Assembly: GCF_040451425.1 (NCBI RefSeq)
Contig: NZ_CP144374.1
Span: forward strand, 372,001 to 436,000
DNA from: Thermodesulfovibrio sp. 3462-1
GTDB lineage: Bacteria > Nitrospirota > Thermodesulfovibrionia > Thermodesulfovibrionales > Thermodesulfovibrionaceae
Length of the DNA: 64,000 nucleotides
Direction: 5' to 3'
The position numbers and the translations under genes are program-made. Below the pieces are notes generated by a model. The model was not told where the DNA came from. It ran no database searches and saw only the letters and a list, made by a program, of their open reading frames with translations. This document shows, piece by piece, positions 17,803 through 25,493 of this stretch (positions within the stretch are counted from its first letter, which is position 1; every line of letters starts with the position of its first letter).

Positions 17803-18858
17803 ATGATAAAAGTTTTAGTAGTTGATGATTCTGCTTTTATGAGAAAGGCAATAACAGCTATGCTACAGGAAGACCCTGAAATTAAGGTAATTGGAACAGC
17901 AAGGGATGGAGTTGAGGCTGTTCAGATGGTTCAGGAACTCAAGCCTGATATTGTAACGCTGGATGTTGAAATGCCAAGAATGGATGGCATAACTGCGCTG
18001 AAAGAGATAATGCAAAAATGTCCTGTTCCTGTTATTATGGTAAGTTCTCTGACAACTGAAGGAGCAAAAGTTACTCTTGAAGCATTGGAACTTGGTGCAG
18101 TTGACTTTATCCCTAAAAATCTTGCTGAGCTTTCTGTAAACATTGTAAAAATTAAGGGAATGTTAATTGATAAAATTAAAACAATTGGCAAACGAGGGCT
18201 TGTAAAAAGAAAACCTGTTATTAAACCTGCTGAGCCCAAAATTGAAGTTCCTAAGGTTGAGATTCCTAAAACAAGAATAACAACAGAAAGAAAAGTAGGT
18301 ATTGTATCCATAGGAACATCAACAGGAGGACCAAAGGCTCTTCAGGAGATTATTCCAAAACTACCTAAGGATTTTCCTGTTCCTGTAGTAATTGCTCAGC
18401 ATATGCCACCTAATTTTACAAAGCCTTTTGCTGAAAGACTTGATCAGCTAAGTCAGCTTTCAGTAAAAGAGGCTGAAGAAGGCGAGCCTATAAAGCCAGG
18501 TGTTGTATATGTTGCTCCTGGTAGAGGACATATGAGAATTAAAAGAAGAGGCATTGAAACTTTTGTTTCTATTTCAGAAGACAGAGAAGAATTTATCTAT
18601 CGTCCAAGTGTGGATGTGTTGATGATGTCTGTGGCAGAATCCTATCCTGGAAGGACTCTCGGAGTAATTCTTACAGGAATGGGTAATGATGGAGCAAAGG
18701 GATGCAGGAAAATAAAAGAAACAGGTGGAAGGGTATTTGCTCAAAATGAAGAAAGTTGTGTAGTATATGGTATGCCGAGAGCAGTTGTAGAGGCAGGATT
18801 GGCTGATAAAGTGGTATCTCTTGAAGAGATGGCTGGTGAAATAATAAATGCAGTGTAG
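17803..18858 (+). CDS. cheB: chemotaxis methylesterase CheB
   Basis: CheB removes receptor methyl groups or deamidates glutamines when phosphorylated by CheA. An N-terminal receiver (VLVVDDSAFMRKAITAML, phospho-Asp in IVTLDVEMPRMDG) is joined by a Pro/Lys-rich linker to the esterase domain. Catalytic residues lie in GTSTGGPKAL (Ser), AQHMPPNFTKPF (His) and TGMGNDGAKG (Asp). I prefer the ATG at 17803 because GGAG at 17791-17794 is spaced eight bases before it; an in-frame GTG at 17794 overlaps that SD. Confidence 0.96.
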   Translation: MIKVLVVDDSAFMRKAITAMLQEDPEIKVIGTARDGVEAVQMVQELKPDIVTLDVEMPRMDGITALKEIMQKCPVPVIMVSSLTTEGAKVTLEALELGAVDFIPKNLAELSVNIVKIKGMLIDKIKTIGKRGLVKRKPVIKPAEPKIEVPKVEIPKTRITTERKVGIVSIGTSTGGPKALQEIIPKLPKDFPVPVVIAQHMPPNFTKPFAERLDQLSQLSVKEAEEGEPIKPGVVYVAPGRGHMRIKRRGIETFVSISEDREEFIYRPSVDVLMMSVAESYPGRTLGVILTGMGNDGAKGCRKIKETGGRVFAQNEESCVVYGMPRAVVEAGLADKVVSLEEMAGEIINAV

Positions 18859-18867
18859 GAGGTATTT

Positions 18868-19707
18868 TTGCAGGAAGAAATTATAGAAAGAATAATTCTT
18901 AAAACAGTTGACATACCTTCTTTGCCACCAATTGCCATGAAAGTTATGGGACTTATTTATGATGATCATGCTTCTTTAAAAGCTCTTGAGGAGATAATCT
19001 CCAGAGATCAGGGATTTGCAACAAGACTTTTAAGAATAGCAAATTCTCCTTATTATGGTCGTGATAGAAAAATTGAGAATATTTCTCAGGCAATACTTCT
19101 CATTGGCTTTGAAACTCTTAAGTCGCTTGTTATTGCAACTTCATTAAGGGATTTATATAGAAATTTTGGAGTATTTGAGCAAAGACTGTGGGAACACAGT
19201 CTCGGAGTGGCTCTTTGTTCAAGTTTACTTGCTATGGCAACTCAGATGGTAACTTCAGATGAGGCATTGGTTTGTGGACTAATCCACGATGTAGGTAAAA
19301 CAGTTATAAACAATGCAATGCCAGAAGTTTATTTTCAAATCTATGAAAAAATGTATAAAGAAAATCGTCCGGTAATAGAAATTGAAGATGAAACCTTAGG
19401 ATTTAACCATACGCTTATAGGCAATCTTATTGCAAAAAAATGGAAACTTCCAGAAAAATTAGAAATGGTAATAACCTACCATCATACAAATCCATATCCA
19501 GATTATGAAGATCAGGCATTTGCGGATATATGTAATATTGTGAGAGTTGCAGACCAGATATGTCTTAATCTTGGGATAGGATTAAAAGAGCCATTTATAA
19601 CTCAGATAGACTTTGAATCTCTTGGTTTGACAGAGGATGCTATAAATGAGCTTATAGGACTCTTCAAAATTAAGTTTGACCAACAAAAAGATTATTTACT
19701 GAGTTAA
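18868..19707 (+). CDS. HDOD-domain signalling protein
   Basis: HDOD domains are catalytically degenerate relatives of HD phosphohydrolases and act in signalling. The 279 residues begin with an HDOD-typical LPPIAMKVMGLI and SRDQGFATRLLRIANSPYYG, followed by ISQAILLIGFETLKSLVIAT. The central part keeps an HD-like GLIHDVGKTVINN and TYHHTNP, so some metal ligands remain. Start is TTG at 18868 after GGAGGT. It lies last among the chemotaxis genes, nine bases after cheB, and in other bacteria such proteins influence motility. The exact role here is unknown. Confidence 0.88.
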   Translation: MQEEIIERIILKTVDIPSLPPIAMKVMGLIYDDHASLKALEEIISRDQGFATRLLRIANSPYYGRDRKIENISQAILLIGFETLKSLVIATSLRDLYRNFGVFEQRLWEHSLGVALCSSLLAMATQMVTSDEALVCGLIHDVGKTVINNAMPEVYFQIYEKMYKENRPVIEIEDETLGFNHTLIGNLIAKKWKLPEKLEMVITYHHTNPYPDYEDQAFADICNIVRVADQICLNLGIGLKEPFITQIDFESLGLTEDAINELIGLFKIKFDQQKDYLLS

Positions 19708-19710
19708 AAA

Positions 19711-19890
19711 ATGAACCCTGAAGATAAAATAGATCCCCTGGGACCTTACAGCGCTATAAGATCTGTAAAAGAAGGTTCTGTTTTTGCAAAATATAAACTG
19801 AGAAAAAAATTTAAAAAGAAGGAAGAACAACCTGAGGGTAAAACTACACCCCGAGAATCTTCAGAACATAAAATAGACATTGAAGCATAA
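19711..19890 (+). CDS. 59-residue hypothetical protein of the flagellar locus
   Basis: An ATG three bases after the HDOD stop opens a 59-codon frame beginning MNPEDKIDPLGPYSAI and ending HKIDIEA. The middle is strongly basic (AKYKLRKKFKKKEEQ). Tight spacing to the upstream gene suggests translational coupling. No signal peptide or membrane helix is visible. The composition looks like a real small soluble protein rather than noise, but I do not recognise the family and assign no function. Confidence 0.6.
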   Translation: MNPEDKIDPLGPYSAIRSVKEGSVFAKYKLRKKFKKKEEQPEGKTTPRESSEHKIDIEA

Positions 19891-19892
19891 AA

Positions 19893-20006
19893 TTCCATTC
19901 AGGAAAAATTTCCCATTTCAGCATAATGGTAGAGGGCATTTTTAAATCTGACGCTGTAGTTGGAGAGAATACTATTGTCAGTGTTCTCAAACTGACAAGG
20001 AAGTAG
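19893..20006 (+). pseudogene. remnant of a second flgA (C-terminal fragment)
   Basis: Bases 19944-19965 are identical over 22 positions to 25389-25410 inside the intact flgA. Translated in the same frame the region reads SGKIS near 19899 and then MVEGIFKSDAVVGEN (19926-19970), against MTEGVLKSDAVVGGN in FlgA, and it stops at 20004-20006. Only the last quarter of the gene is present and I see no start codon with an SD, so it is best read as a decayed copy. It lies at the border between the chemotaxis genes and the minus-strand glutamate-synthase-like gene. Confidence 0.65.
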
Positions 20007-20020
20007 TTTTTTTAAAAAAT

Positions 20021-20046
20021 AAAGGAGAGGTGTGAACCTCTCCTTT
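20021..20046 (-). terminator. intrinsic terminator of the glutamate-synthase-like gene
   Basis: A perfect ten-base-pair hairpin (AAAGGAGAGG at 20021-20030 against CCTCTCCTTT at 20037-20046, loop of six) lies six bases past the stop of the minus-strand gene. Read on the minus strand it is followed by ATTTTTT, as expected for a Rho-independent terminator. On the plus strand there is no T-run directly after it, so it would stop flagellar transcription less well. Confidence 0.8.
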
Positions 20047-20051
20047 GAAAA

Positions 20052-21635
20052 TTAATCTAAAAGAATTTTCTGAGCTTCCTCCATATCAGCTTCCATTACA
20101 TAAGGAATACCTGTTACTTCAGAGGCTTCTTTTGTAAGTGCTACAAGGTCATTTCTGTCAAGATACTCAATTGAGAACTTTCTTGCACCAGCCATAAGCT
20201 GTTTTAATCCAAGAGTAAGTCGATCAACAAAGGTATACATGGCAATAGCACTCCATGGAAGTTTTTTGAAGGCTTTGCCGTATTTGTTCTTCAATAGTTC
20301 AGATGTTATAAAGATTTCTTCCACAGAGTTTCCATATTTTGCTATGTCCGCAGGAAGTTTGCCATCCTCATGCCATTTTTGTATATTCTTTCCGACAAAG
20401 GCTGGAATCATCAAGGCTCTTCCCATACATACTGCTTTAAAGTATGGTGCGCCTAATGCCAGTGCCTTGAATATGTGGTCTTCAAGAGAGAATCCACCAG
20501 CTATTGCAAGGTCTGGAACATATTTTTTCTTTGCTGCAAGCTGTTTTGCAAAGTTATAGGCAATTGACTGAAGATAAATTGTTGGAATACCCCATTCGTT
20601 CATCATTCTCCATGGGCTCATTCCTGTTCCACCACCAGCACCGTCAATTGTTACGAGATCTATTTCTGCATCAGAGGCAAAACGAATTGCTCTTGCAAGG
20701 TCAGTAATTCTATAGGCACCTGTTTTAAGGGAAATAAACTTTGCACCAGATTTTCTGTAATGTTTAACTGATTTTTCAAAACTTTCGTAGTCTACCATGC
20801 CCAGTCTTGAATGTCTTTCAAACTCCTTAAATTCACCATCTTTATAGGCTTTCTGAAAAATCGGGTCTTCAGGGTCTGGAAGAACTATATAACCTCTTTT
20901 CTTTAATTCAAGAGCTCTCTCTAAGCTTTTAAGTTTTACCTCTCCGCCAATGTCCTTTGCTCCCTGCCCCCACTTAAGCTCAATGCAAGTTACACCAAGT
21001 TTTTCTATAGCATATTCAGCTGATCCGAGTCTGACATCTTCTACATTTTGCTGAAGAATTATTTCGCCATATCCATCATACCATTCTTTAAAGCATTTTA
21101 CTCTTCTTTCAAGCTCCGGAGATTTTGTGACTTTACCGTTTTTTCCAAACTCAGCTTTTGGATCCATGCCAACTACATTTTCACCAATTACAACCATAAT
21201 TCCTGAAATTGCCGCACCTATGGCAAGCCCTTCCCAGTTGTCTTTTGCAATGTCTGTAGAACCAAGAGCACCTGTAAATATAGGAATGCGAAGCTTAATT
21301 TTATAGTTCTTCCCGATTTCTCTTTCAACATTAACAGCAGGGAATATAGCTTTATCAGGATCAGGCTCAATTCCTATTGCACCGACGCATGTTCCCTGAA
21401 TATTAAGATGAGAGTAATCAACAGGATACTTTTTTGTTGCTCCTGCTGTGACCTTTCCAAAAGGTCCTGGATAAATTACTTCTCTTCCTCTGAATGAAGA
21501 TTTTCCAACTTCGCAGAATGCCGGGCATCCATCAAGACAGACAGAACAGATGCCTGAAGACGGAGCTGGGTCAGAAACCCTGTTACGGGTTCCTGTTGCT
21601 GAACTTGCATTTGGTTGACCTGGAAATACATTCAT
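20052..21635 (-). CDS. glutamate synthase-related FMN-binding protein
   Basis: The 527-residue protein matches the central FMN/alpha-barrel domain of glutamate synthase (GltB domain 2), the stand-alone form seen in many anaerobes and archaea. Visible signs are IELKWGQGAKDIGGEVKL, ISLKTGAYR, VTIDGAGGGTGMSPWRMMNEWG and LAIAGGFSLEDHIFKALALGA. An N-terminal Cys cluster (CSVCLDGCPAFCEVGK, residues 31-46) could hold an iron-sulfur centre. There is no N-terminal amidotransferase domain, and no gltB1, gltB3 or ferredoxin-type GltD subunit next to it. Glutamate synthesis is plausible but the substrate is not proven. GGAGG precedes the ATG. Its neighbour is a regulator on the same strand. Confidence 0.85.
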   Translation of the reverse strand: MNVFPGQPNASSATGTRNRVSDPAPSSGICSVCLDGCPAFCEVGKSSFRGREVIYPGPFGKVTAGATKKYPVDYSHLNIQGTCVGAIGIEPDPDKAIFPAVNVEREIGKNYKIKLRIPIFTGALGSTDIAKDNWEGLAIGAAISGIMVVIGENVVGMDPKAEFGKNGKVTKSPELERRVKCFKEWYDGYGEIILQQNVEDVRLGSAEYAIEKLGVTCIELKWGQGAKDIGGEVKLKSLERALELKKRGYIVLPDPEDPIFQKAYKDGEFKEFERHSRLGMVDYESFEKSVKHYRKSGAKFISLKTGAYRITDLARAIRFASDAEIDLVTIDGAGGGTGMSPWRMMNEWGIPTIYLQSIAYNFAKQLAAKKKYVPDLAIAGGFSLEDHIFKALALGAPYFKAVCMGRALMIPAFVGKNIQKWHEDGKLPADIAKYGNSVEEIFITSELLKNKYGKAFKKLPWSAIAMYTFVDRLTLGLKQLMAGARKFSIEYLDRNDLVALTKEASEVTGIPYVMEADMEEAQKILLD

Positions 21636-21646
21636 GATAAACCTCC

Positions 21647-21691
21647 TAAAGTATTAATAAATTTTTCCCGAGTTAGTTTAGTATTACTAAC
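21647..21691 (-). promoter_or_regulatory. candidate operator sites upstream of the glutamate-synthase-like gene
   Basis: Two copies of a motif lie in this leader: TAAAGTATTAATAAA at 21647-21661 and TTTAGTATTACTAAC at 21677-21691. The second sits inside an inverted repeat, GAGTTAGT (21670-21677) against ACTAACTC (21686-21693). A third copy, TTTAGTATTAATAAA, lies at 23046-23060 in the promoter of the adjacent regulator. The shared core AGTATTA(A/C)TAA in both leaders suggests that the helix-turn-helix regulator binds here. This is a pattern I see in the sequence, not a known consensus. Confidence 0.45.
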
Positions 21692-21698
21692 TCTTAAA

Positions 21699-21728
21699 GG
21701 CAAAAAAATATCAATCATATTTTTTGCC
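21699..21728 (-). terminator. probable terminator after the regulator gene
   Basis: GGCAAAAAAATAT (21699-21711) can pair with ATATTTTTTGCC (21717-21728) with one bulged base and a loop of about five. It lies 30 bases beyond the stop of the minus-strand regulator and before the candidate operators of the next gene. The T-run forms part of the stem, so the termination strength is uncertain. Confidence 0.5.
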
Positions 21729-21757
21729 TCTTTAAAAAATTGAGAAAAAATAAATAA

Positions 21758-23017
21758 TTATCTGCTAATAATCAATAACTCTGCCTTTTCACCTCCTTTG
21801 TTATACCATTTTTCTGGCATAGATTTTTTAATATACAGAAAGTCTCCTTCCTGGAGATTGTAAGTAAAGCCATTTAAAGTTACTGAAATTTCTCCTTTTG
21901 TTATAAAGGCAAACATCAATTCTTTTTTTATGGGAAAATGTTCTTTTACAGAAGAATTGGGAGGCATCACAACAATATAGGCTTGAAATTTTTCATCAGA
22001 TAAAACTTTATACACCTCTGCAAAGGAAATTTTATGAGGAAGCTTGCATAGTATATCTTGTTTTTTTATGACAGGTTTTTCTTCTATTCTGTTTTCAGTC
22101 AATATCTCACTTGCTCTAACTCCAAGAACTTCACAAATTTGTATAAAGGATATAATAGACGGAACTATCTGGTTGTTTTCAATCTGGGAAATAAATCCAG
22201 GTGTAAGATTAACTTTTTCTGCTAACTCTTTTTGGCTAATGTTCTTCAAGATTCTTATCTCTCTTAACTTGCTTCCAATATCCAGTGCAGGTATTTGATC
22301 AGTTGTTTTAATTTGTATTTCTTCACTGTCAGTTATTTCATAAATATGAGGTTTGAAGGCATCACGATTTTTTCTCCTTGACAATTTAAGTGCCTTAATG
22401 TAAAGATTATTTTTCCTTCTGTATAGTTCCAGAACTACCTGAGTTATATGTCTGATATTTGCTTTAAAATTCTGACTGTGGGCGTCTTTATCTAAAATCC
22501 AGTAGGCTACACTGTCAAGGTCAAATAGTCTTGGACACATATAAGTAAAAAAACTATAAGTATAACTCTCATCTTTAATAAGATTTTGCATTCCGGTTAA
22601 ACTGTCAAATATATAGTAGATCTGAGAGGAAATTTTGCATTCAACTTTAGATATGGCATCTGTAAGCTTGTCGAGATTTGAAGGATCTGACAGTCTAATA
22701 ATGTCAATTCTTTTACTAATTTCTTCATAGTCCCTTAAAAAAGTTGCATCGTTTTTACCTTTTCCTGAAGTAAAACAATCAATTATATGGAATTTATCGT
22801 TGATACAGTTATTAAATTCTTTTAAAAGGGTTTGAACTGATTTGTTGAAACTCACATATACAATATCTTTTGAATTAAAATACGAGGCTTCAATGAATTT
22901 TTTTATAAAAATTTCATAAGAAGTTCCTGAATTAACTTCCCATACAACATTATCACCAGGATAAATAAAATCAATTAGATTATCTAATCCTTTTATGCCT
23001 GAAGATATTTTTTCCAT
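21758..23017 (-). CDS. regulator with KaiC-like, helix-turn-helix and cupin domains
   Basis: Three parts are visible in 419 residues. Residues 1-215 resemble the RecA/KaiC fold: SSGIKGLDNLID at the start and a Walker-B-like YYIFDSLTG at 134-142. The P-loop position reads EVNSGTSYE (27-35) and lacks the GKT signature, so ATP binding is doubtful. Residues 245-302 are a Cro/CI-type helix-turn-helix (LREIRILKNISQKELAEKVN, then PGFISQIENN). Residues 330-419 are a cupin (KELMFAFITKGEISVTLNG, LQEGDFLYIKK). HTH-cupin regulators are common; the N-terminal KaiC-like sensor is unusual. It probably regulates itself and the neighbouring FMN protein. The effector is unknown. Confidence 0.85.
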   Translation of the reverse strand: MEKISSGIKGLDNLIDFIYPGDNVVWEVNSGTSYEIFIKKFIEASYFNSKDIVYVSFNKSVQTLLKEFNNCINDKFHIIDCFTSGKGKNDATFLRDYEEISKRIDIIRLSDPSNLDKLTDAISKVECKISSQIYYIFDSLTGMQNLIKDESYTYSFFTYMCPRLFDLDSVAYWILDKDAHSQNFKANIRHITQVVLELYRRKNNLYIKALKLSRRKNRDAFKPHIYEITDSEEIQIKTTDQIPALDIGSKLREIRILKNISQKELAEKVNLTPGFISQIENNQIVPSIISFIQICEVLGVRASEILTENRIEEKPVIKKQDILCKLPHKISFAEVYKVLSDEKFQAYIVVMPPNSSVKEHFPIKKELMFAFITKGEISVTLNGFTYNLQEGDFLYIKKSMPEKWYNKGGEKAELLIISR

Positions 23018-23043
23018 GGTAAACGGTTACCTCTTAGAATTAC

Positions 23044-23072
23044 ATTTTAGTATTAATAAAATCTTTTGTCAA
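23044..23072 (-). promoter_or_regulatory. sigma-70 promoter of the three-domain regulator
   Basis: On the minus strand TTGACA (complement at 23067-23072) and TAAAAT (complement at 23044-23049) are separated by 17 bases, a near-consensus promoter, 26 bases before the ATG. The candidate operator TTTAGTATTAATAAA (23046-23060) overlaps the -10 box and the spacer, so binding there would block transcription. Autorepression is inferred. Confidence 0.7.
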
Positions 23073-23091
23073 GATTACGAATGTTCCTCAG

Positions 23092-23164
23092 ATTGCCGAT
23101 AGGAAACTCACTTTTGCTGTTAAAAAATCTCTGAGAAAGCGAAAGTGAATTTTCCATTGGCAAT
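23092..23164. repeat. large imperfect inverted repeat upstream of flgF
   Basis: The left arm 23092-23121 and right arm 23136-23164 pair over about 24 bp: ATTGCC with GGCAAT at the ends, GGAAA with TTTCC, and TCACTTTTGC with GCGAAAGTGA next to a loop of about 20 bases; short bulges and a G-T pair interrupt it. It lies in the 286-bp gap between the minus-strand regulator and flgF, about 110 bases before the sigma-54 promoter. That is a usual distance for an activator-binding site, but an RNA hairpin is equally possible. Confidence 0.5.
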
Positions 23165-23271
23165 TTCAGGTTTTAGAAGAAATAGGAAAATTTTTCCTAC
23201 CTGCAAGTATCTTTCGCTTAATACACTTCTTAATTTTTTTAACTTTTCCCAAATAGCAACTATTTAAAAAG

Positions 23272-23289
23272 TTGGCATAGCTCTTGCTT
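23272..23289 (+). promoter_or_regulatory. sigma-54 promoter of the flgF operon
   Basis: TTGGCATAGCTCTTGCTT carries GG at 23274-23275 and GC at 23286-23287 with ten bases between, close to the sigma-54 consensus TGGCAC-N5-TTGCW. It ends 14 bases before the flgF ATG, so the leader is very short. With the copy before fliL it suggests that both flagellar operons share RpoN control. Confidence 0.85.
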
Positions 23290-23303
23290 TACAATTTATC
23301 AGG

Positions 23304-24023
23304 ATGTATAAAGGAATTTACATAACAATGACTGGCATGTTCATGAGAGAAAAGGAGCTTGAAGCTGTATCTCATAATCTTGCAAATATTAATACAACAG
23401 GTTATAAAAGGCAACAATTTGCAAGCAGGCTTTATCCCCTTCTTTCAGGAAGACCATCTGAGCTGAATGCTATTTATCAGGATGCAAGAGCTCAAACATA
23501 TTTTGCAACCCAATATATTGATACATCACAGGGTGTTCTAAAACAAACGCAGAATCCATTTGATCTTGCGATAAAGGGAGAAGGATTTTTTGCTGTAAGG
23601 CAAGGAGATAAAATTTTTTACACTCGTGAAGGTTCTTTTACAAGAGATAAAGAGAACTTTCTCATCACCCAGGCAGGTCTAAGAGTTCTTGATGAAAATA
23701 ACAATCCAATAGTAATTGATGGGACAAAAATAGAGATTGGCAAAGATGGCAGTGTCTCAGTTGATGGAAATCCTGTGGGAAGAATTAAAGTTGTAAAACT
23801 TAATAATCTCAGGCATCTTGGAAATTCTCTTTATGAAGGATTAGAGGCAGGACAGGCAAATGGTGAGATTCTTCAGGGCTGGATTGAAGGATCAAATGTA
23901 AATCCAATGAGTGAAATGGTTCAGATGATTCAGGCTATAAGAAATTTTGATCTGACTCAGAGAGCAACAAGAAATTTTGATGAGCTTGCCCAACGAGCAG
24001 TTAATGAAATTGCAAGAATATAA
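23304..24023 (+). CDS. flgF: flagellar proximal rod protein FlgF
   Basis: FlgF is a rod subunit. The 239-residue protein begins MYKGIYITMTGMFMREKELEAVS with the rod-family signature HNLANINTTGYKR (about 25-37), has the central FDLAIKGEGFFAV, and ends with the conserved C-terminal coil EMVQMIQAIRNFDLTQRA. FlgF and FlgG are paralogs; its shorter length and first position before flgG favour FlgF. It is the first gene after the sigma-54 promoter and its SD is weak (CAGG). Confidence 0.93.
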   Translation: MYKGIYITMTGMFMREKELEAVSHNLANINTTGYKRQQFASRLYPLLSGRPSELNAIYQDARAQTYFATQYIDTSQGVLKQTQNPFDLAIKGEGFFAVRQGDKIFYTREGSFTRDKENFLITQAGLRVLDENNNPIVIDGTKIEIGKDGSVSVDGNPVGRIKVVKLNNLRHLGNSLYEGLEAGQANGEILQGWIEGSNVNPMSEMVQMIQAIRNFDLTQRATRNFDELAQRAVNEIARI

Positions 24024-24035
24024 AGGAGGTAGAAA

Positions 24036-24824
24036 ATGTTAAGGTCTCTTTTTACAGCAGCTACTGGAATGTATGCACAGCAACTAAATTTAGATGTTAT
24101 TTCTCATAATCTTGCAAATGTGAATACAACAGGATTCAAAAAAGGAAGAGCAGAGTTTCAGGATTTACTTTATCAGAATATTATTAATCCTGGCGCACCT
24201 TCTGATGATGGAACACAATATCCTACTGGAATTCAAATTGGTCTTGGTGTTAGACCTGTTGCTGTAGCAAAATTTTTTACTCCTGGTGATCTTGTAAACA
24301 CTGGTAATGACCTTGATCTGGCAATTGATGGAGATGGCTTTTTCCAGGTTACACTGCCTGATGGAACTATTGCTTATACAAGAGCTGGTAATTTCAGAAT
24401 TGATAAAGATGGAAGAATTGTAACAAATGATGGATATCCAATCGAACCTGGAATTACTGTTCCAGCTGATGCATTAAAAATAACAGTTGGTGCTGATGGA
24501 ACTGTAACAGTGTTACAGCCAGGCACAGTTGCACCTGTCCAGATTGGAACTATTGAACTTGCAAGATTTATAAATCCAGGTGGACTGCAGGCAATTGGTA
24601 AAAATCTTTTCATTGAAACAGATGCATCAGGCACACCTACAACTGGTGCTCCAGGCACAGAAGGAAGAGGAAGAATTGTTCAGGGCTTTTTAGAAATGTC
24701 AAATGTAAATATTGTTGAAGAGCTTGCAAATCTAATTATCGCACAAAGAGCTTTTGACATCAATTCCAAGGCAGTGCAGACCTCTGATGAAATGTTACAA
24801 ACAGTGGCTTCTCTTAAGAGGTAA
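24036..24824 (+). CDS. flgG: flagellar distal rod protein FlgG
   Basis: FlgG makes the distal rod. The 262 residues carry LRSLFTAATGMYAQQLNLDVISHNLANVNTTGFKKG in pieces at the N-terminus, the FlgG-specific stretch GVRPVAVAKFFTPGDLVNTGNDLDLAIDGDGFFQ (about 68-105, split by variable residues), and the C-terminal VEELANLIIAQRAFDINSKAVQTSDEML. AAAGGAGG precedes the ATG. The length is typical. Confidence 0.97.
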   Translation: MLRSLFTAATGMYAQQLNLDVISHNLANVNTTGFKKGRAEFQDLLYQNIINPGAPSDDGTQYPTGIQIGLGVRPVAVAKFFTPGDLVNTGNDLDLAIDGDGFFQVTLPDGTIAYTRAGNFRIDKDGRIVTNDGYPIEPGITVPADALKITVGADGTVTVLQPGTVAPVQIGTIELARFINPGGLQAIGKNLFIETDASGTPTTGAPGTEGRGRIVQGFLEMSNVNIVEELANLIIAQRAFDINSKAVQTSDEMLQTVASLKR

Positions 24825-24827
24825 AAA

Positions 24828-25493
24828 ATGCGTAAAGTTTTAGTTTTTTTGATAATTTTTATTTGTTTTTTGCTAATTTCATCAAGCTTTGCTTTTGATA
24901 GCAGTATTTTAGCAGAATTGCTTTCAAAAGAGATAAAAACATCGGTTAACCAAAAAGTCCAGATTGGACAGATAAAATTTATAGGTTTTGAACCTCAAAA
25001 AAGCTGTATCCCAGAAAATATAAAAATTAGAGAAATAAAAAGGCCAAGCTCAATAGAGTTTACCTTTAATTGCAATGCAAGACAGTATAGAGCTCTGGCA
25101 AATTATGAAATCCTAACCACAGTTTATGTTACTCAAAGAGTTTTAAAGAGAGGAGAAATCATAAAACAAGAAGATATTCTTGAGATACAACAACCTTTAA
25201 GCAGAATCCCTGTGGGAGCAATTACAGAGCGCAATTTAATAATAGGAAAAACACTCAAAAAAACTCTTGCTAAAGGTTTGATAATTAAAGAAGATTATCT
25301 TTATCCTAATACACCAGTTAAAAAAGGAAATGTTGTAAGTGTAATACTGCAATCTGGACAGGTCACTATAATGACAGAAGGTGTTTTGAAATCTGACGCT
25401 GTAGTTGGAGGGAATGCATGGGTAAGATTACAAACTGGCAAAGAAATTGTTGGCAAACTAATTGATAAAGATAAAGTGAGGGTAGGATTATGA
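24828..25493 (+). CDS. flgA: P-ring assembly chaperone FlgA
   Basis: FlgA is a periplasmic chaperone for FlgI during P-ring assembly. The 221 residues start with a signal peptide (VLVFLIIFICFLLISSSFAF, cleavage near residue 23) and end with the SAF-type domain: LKRGEIIKQEDI, IGKTLKKTLAKGLIIKEDYL and TEGVLKSDAVVGG. A 22-base stretch in the last part (25389-25410) occurs again at 19944-19965 in a decayed copy. It is three bases after flgG and overlaps flgH by four. Confidence 0.93.
   Translation: MRKVLVFLIIFICFLLISSSFAFDSSILAELLSKEIKTSVNQKVQIGQIKFIGFEPQKSCIPENIKIREIKRPSSIEFTFNCNARQYRALANYEILTTVYVTQRVLKRGEIIKQEDILEIQQPLSRIPVGAITERNLIIGKTLKKTLAKGLIIKEDYLYPNTPVKKGNVVSVILQSGQVTIMTEGVLKSDAVVGGNAWVRLQTGKEIVGKLIDKDKVRVGL

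Noticed and set aside
23095-23102. GCCGATAG resembles a sigma-28 -10 element (GCCGATAA)
   Set aside because: No TAAA element lies at the required distance upstream, and the bases belong to one arm of the long inverted repeat.
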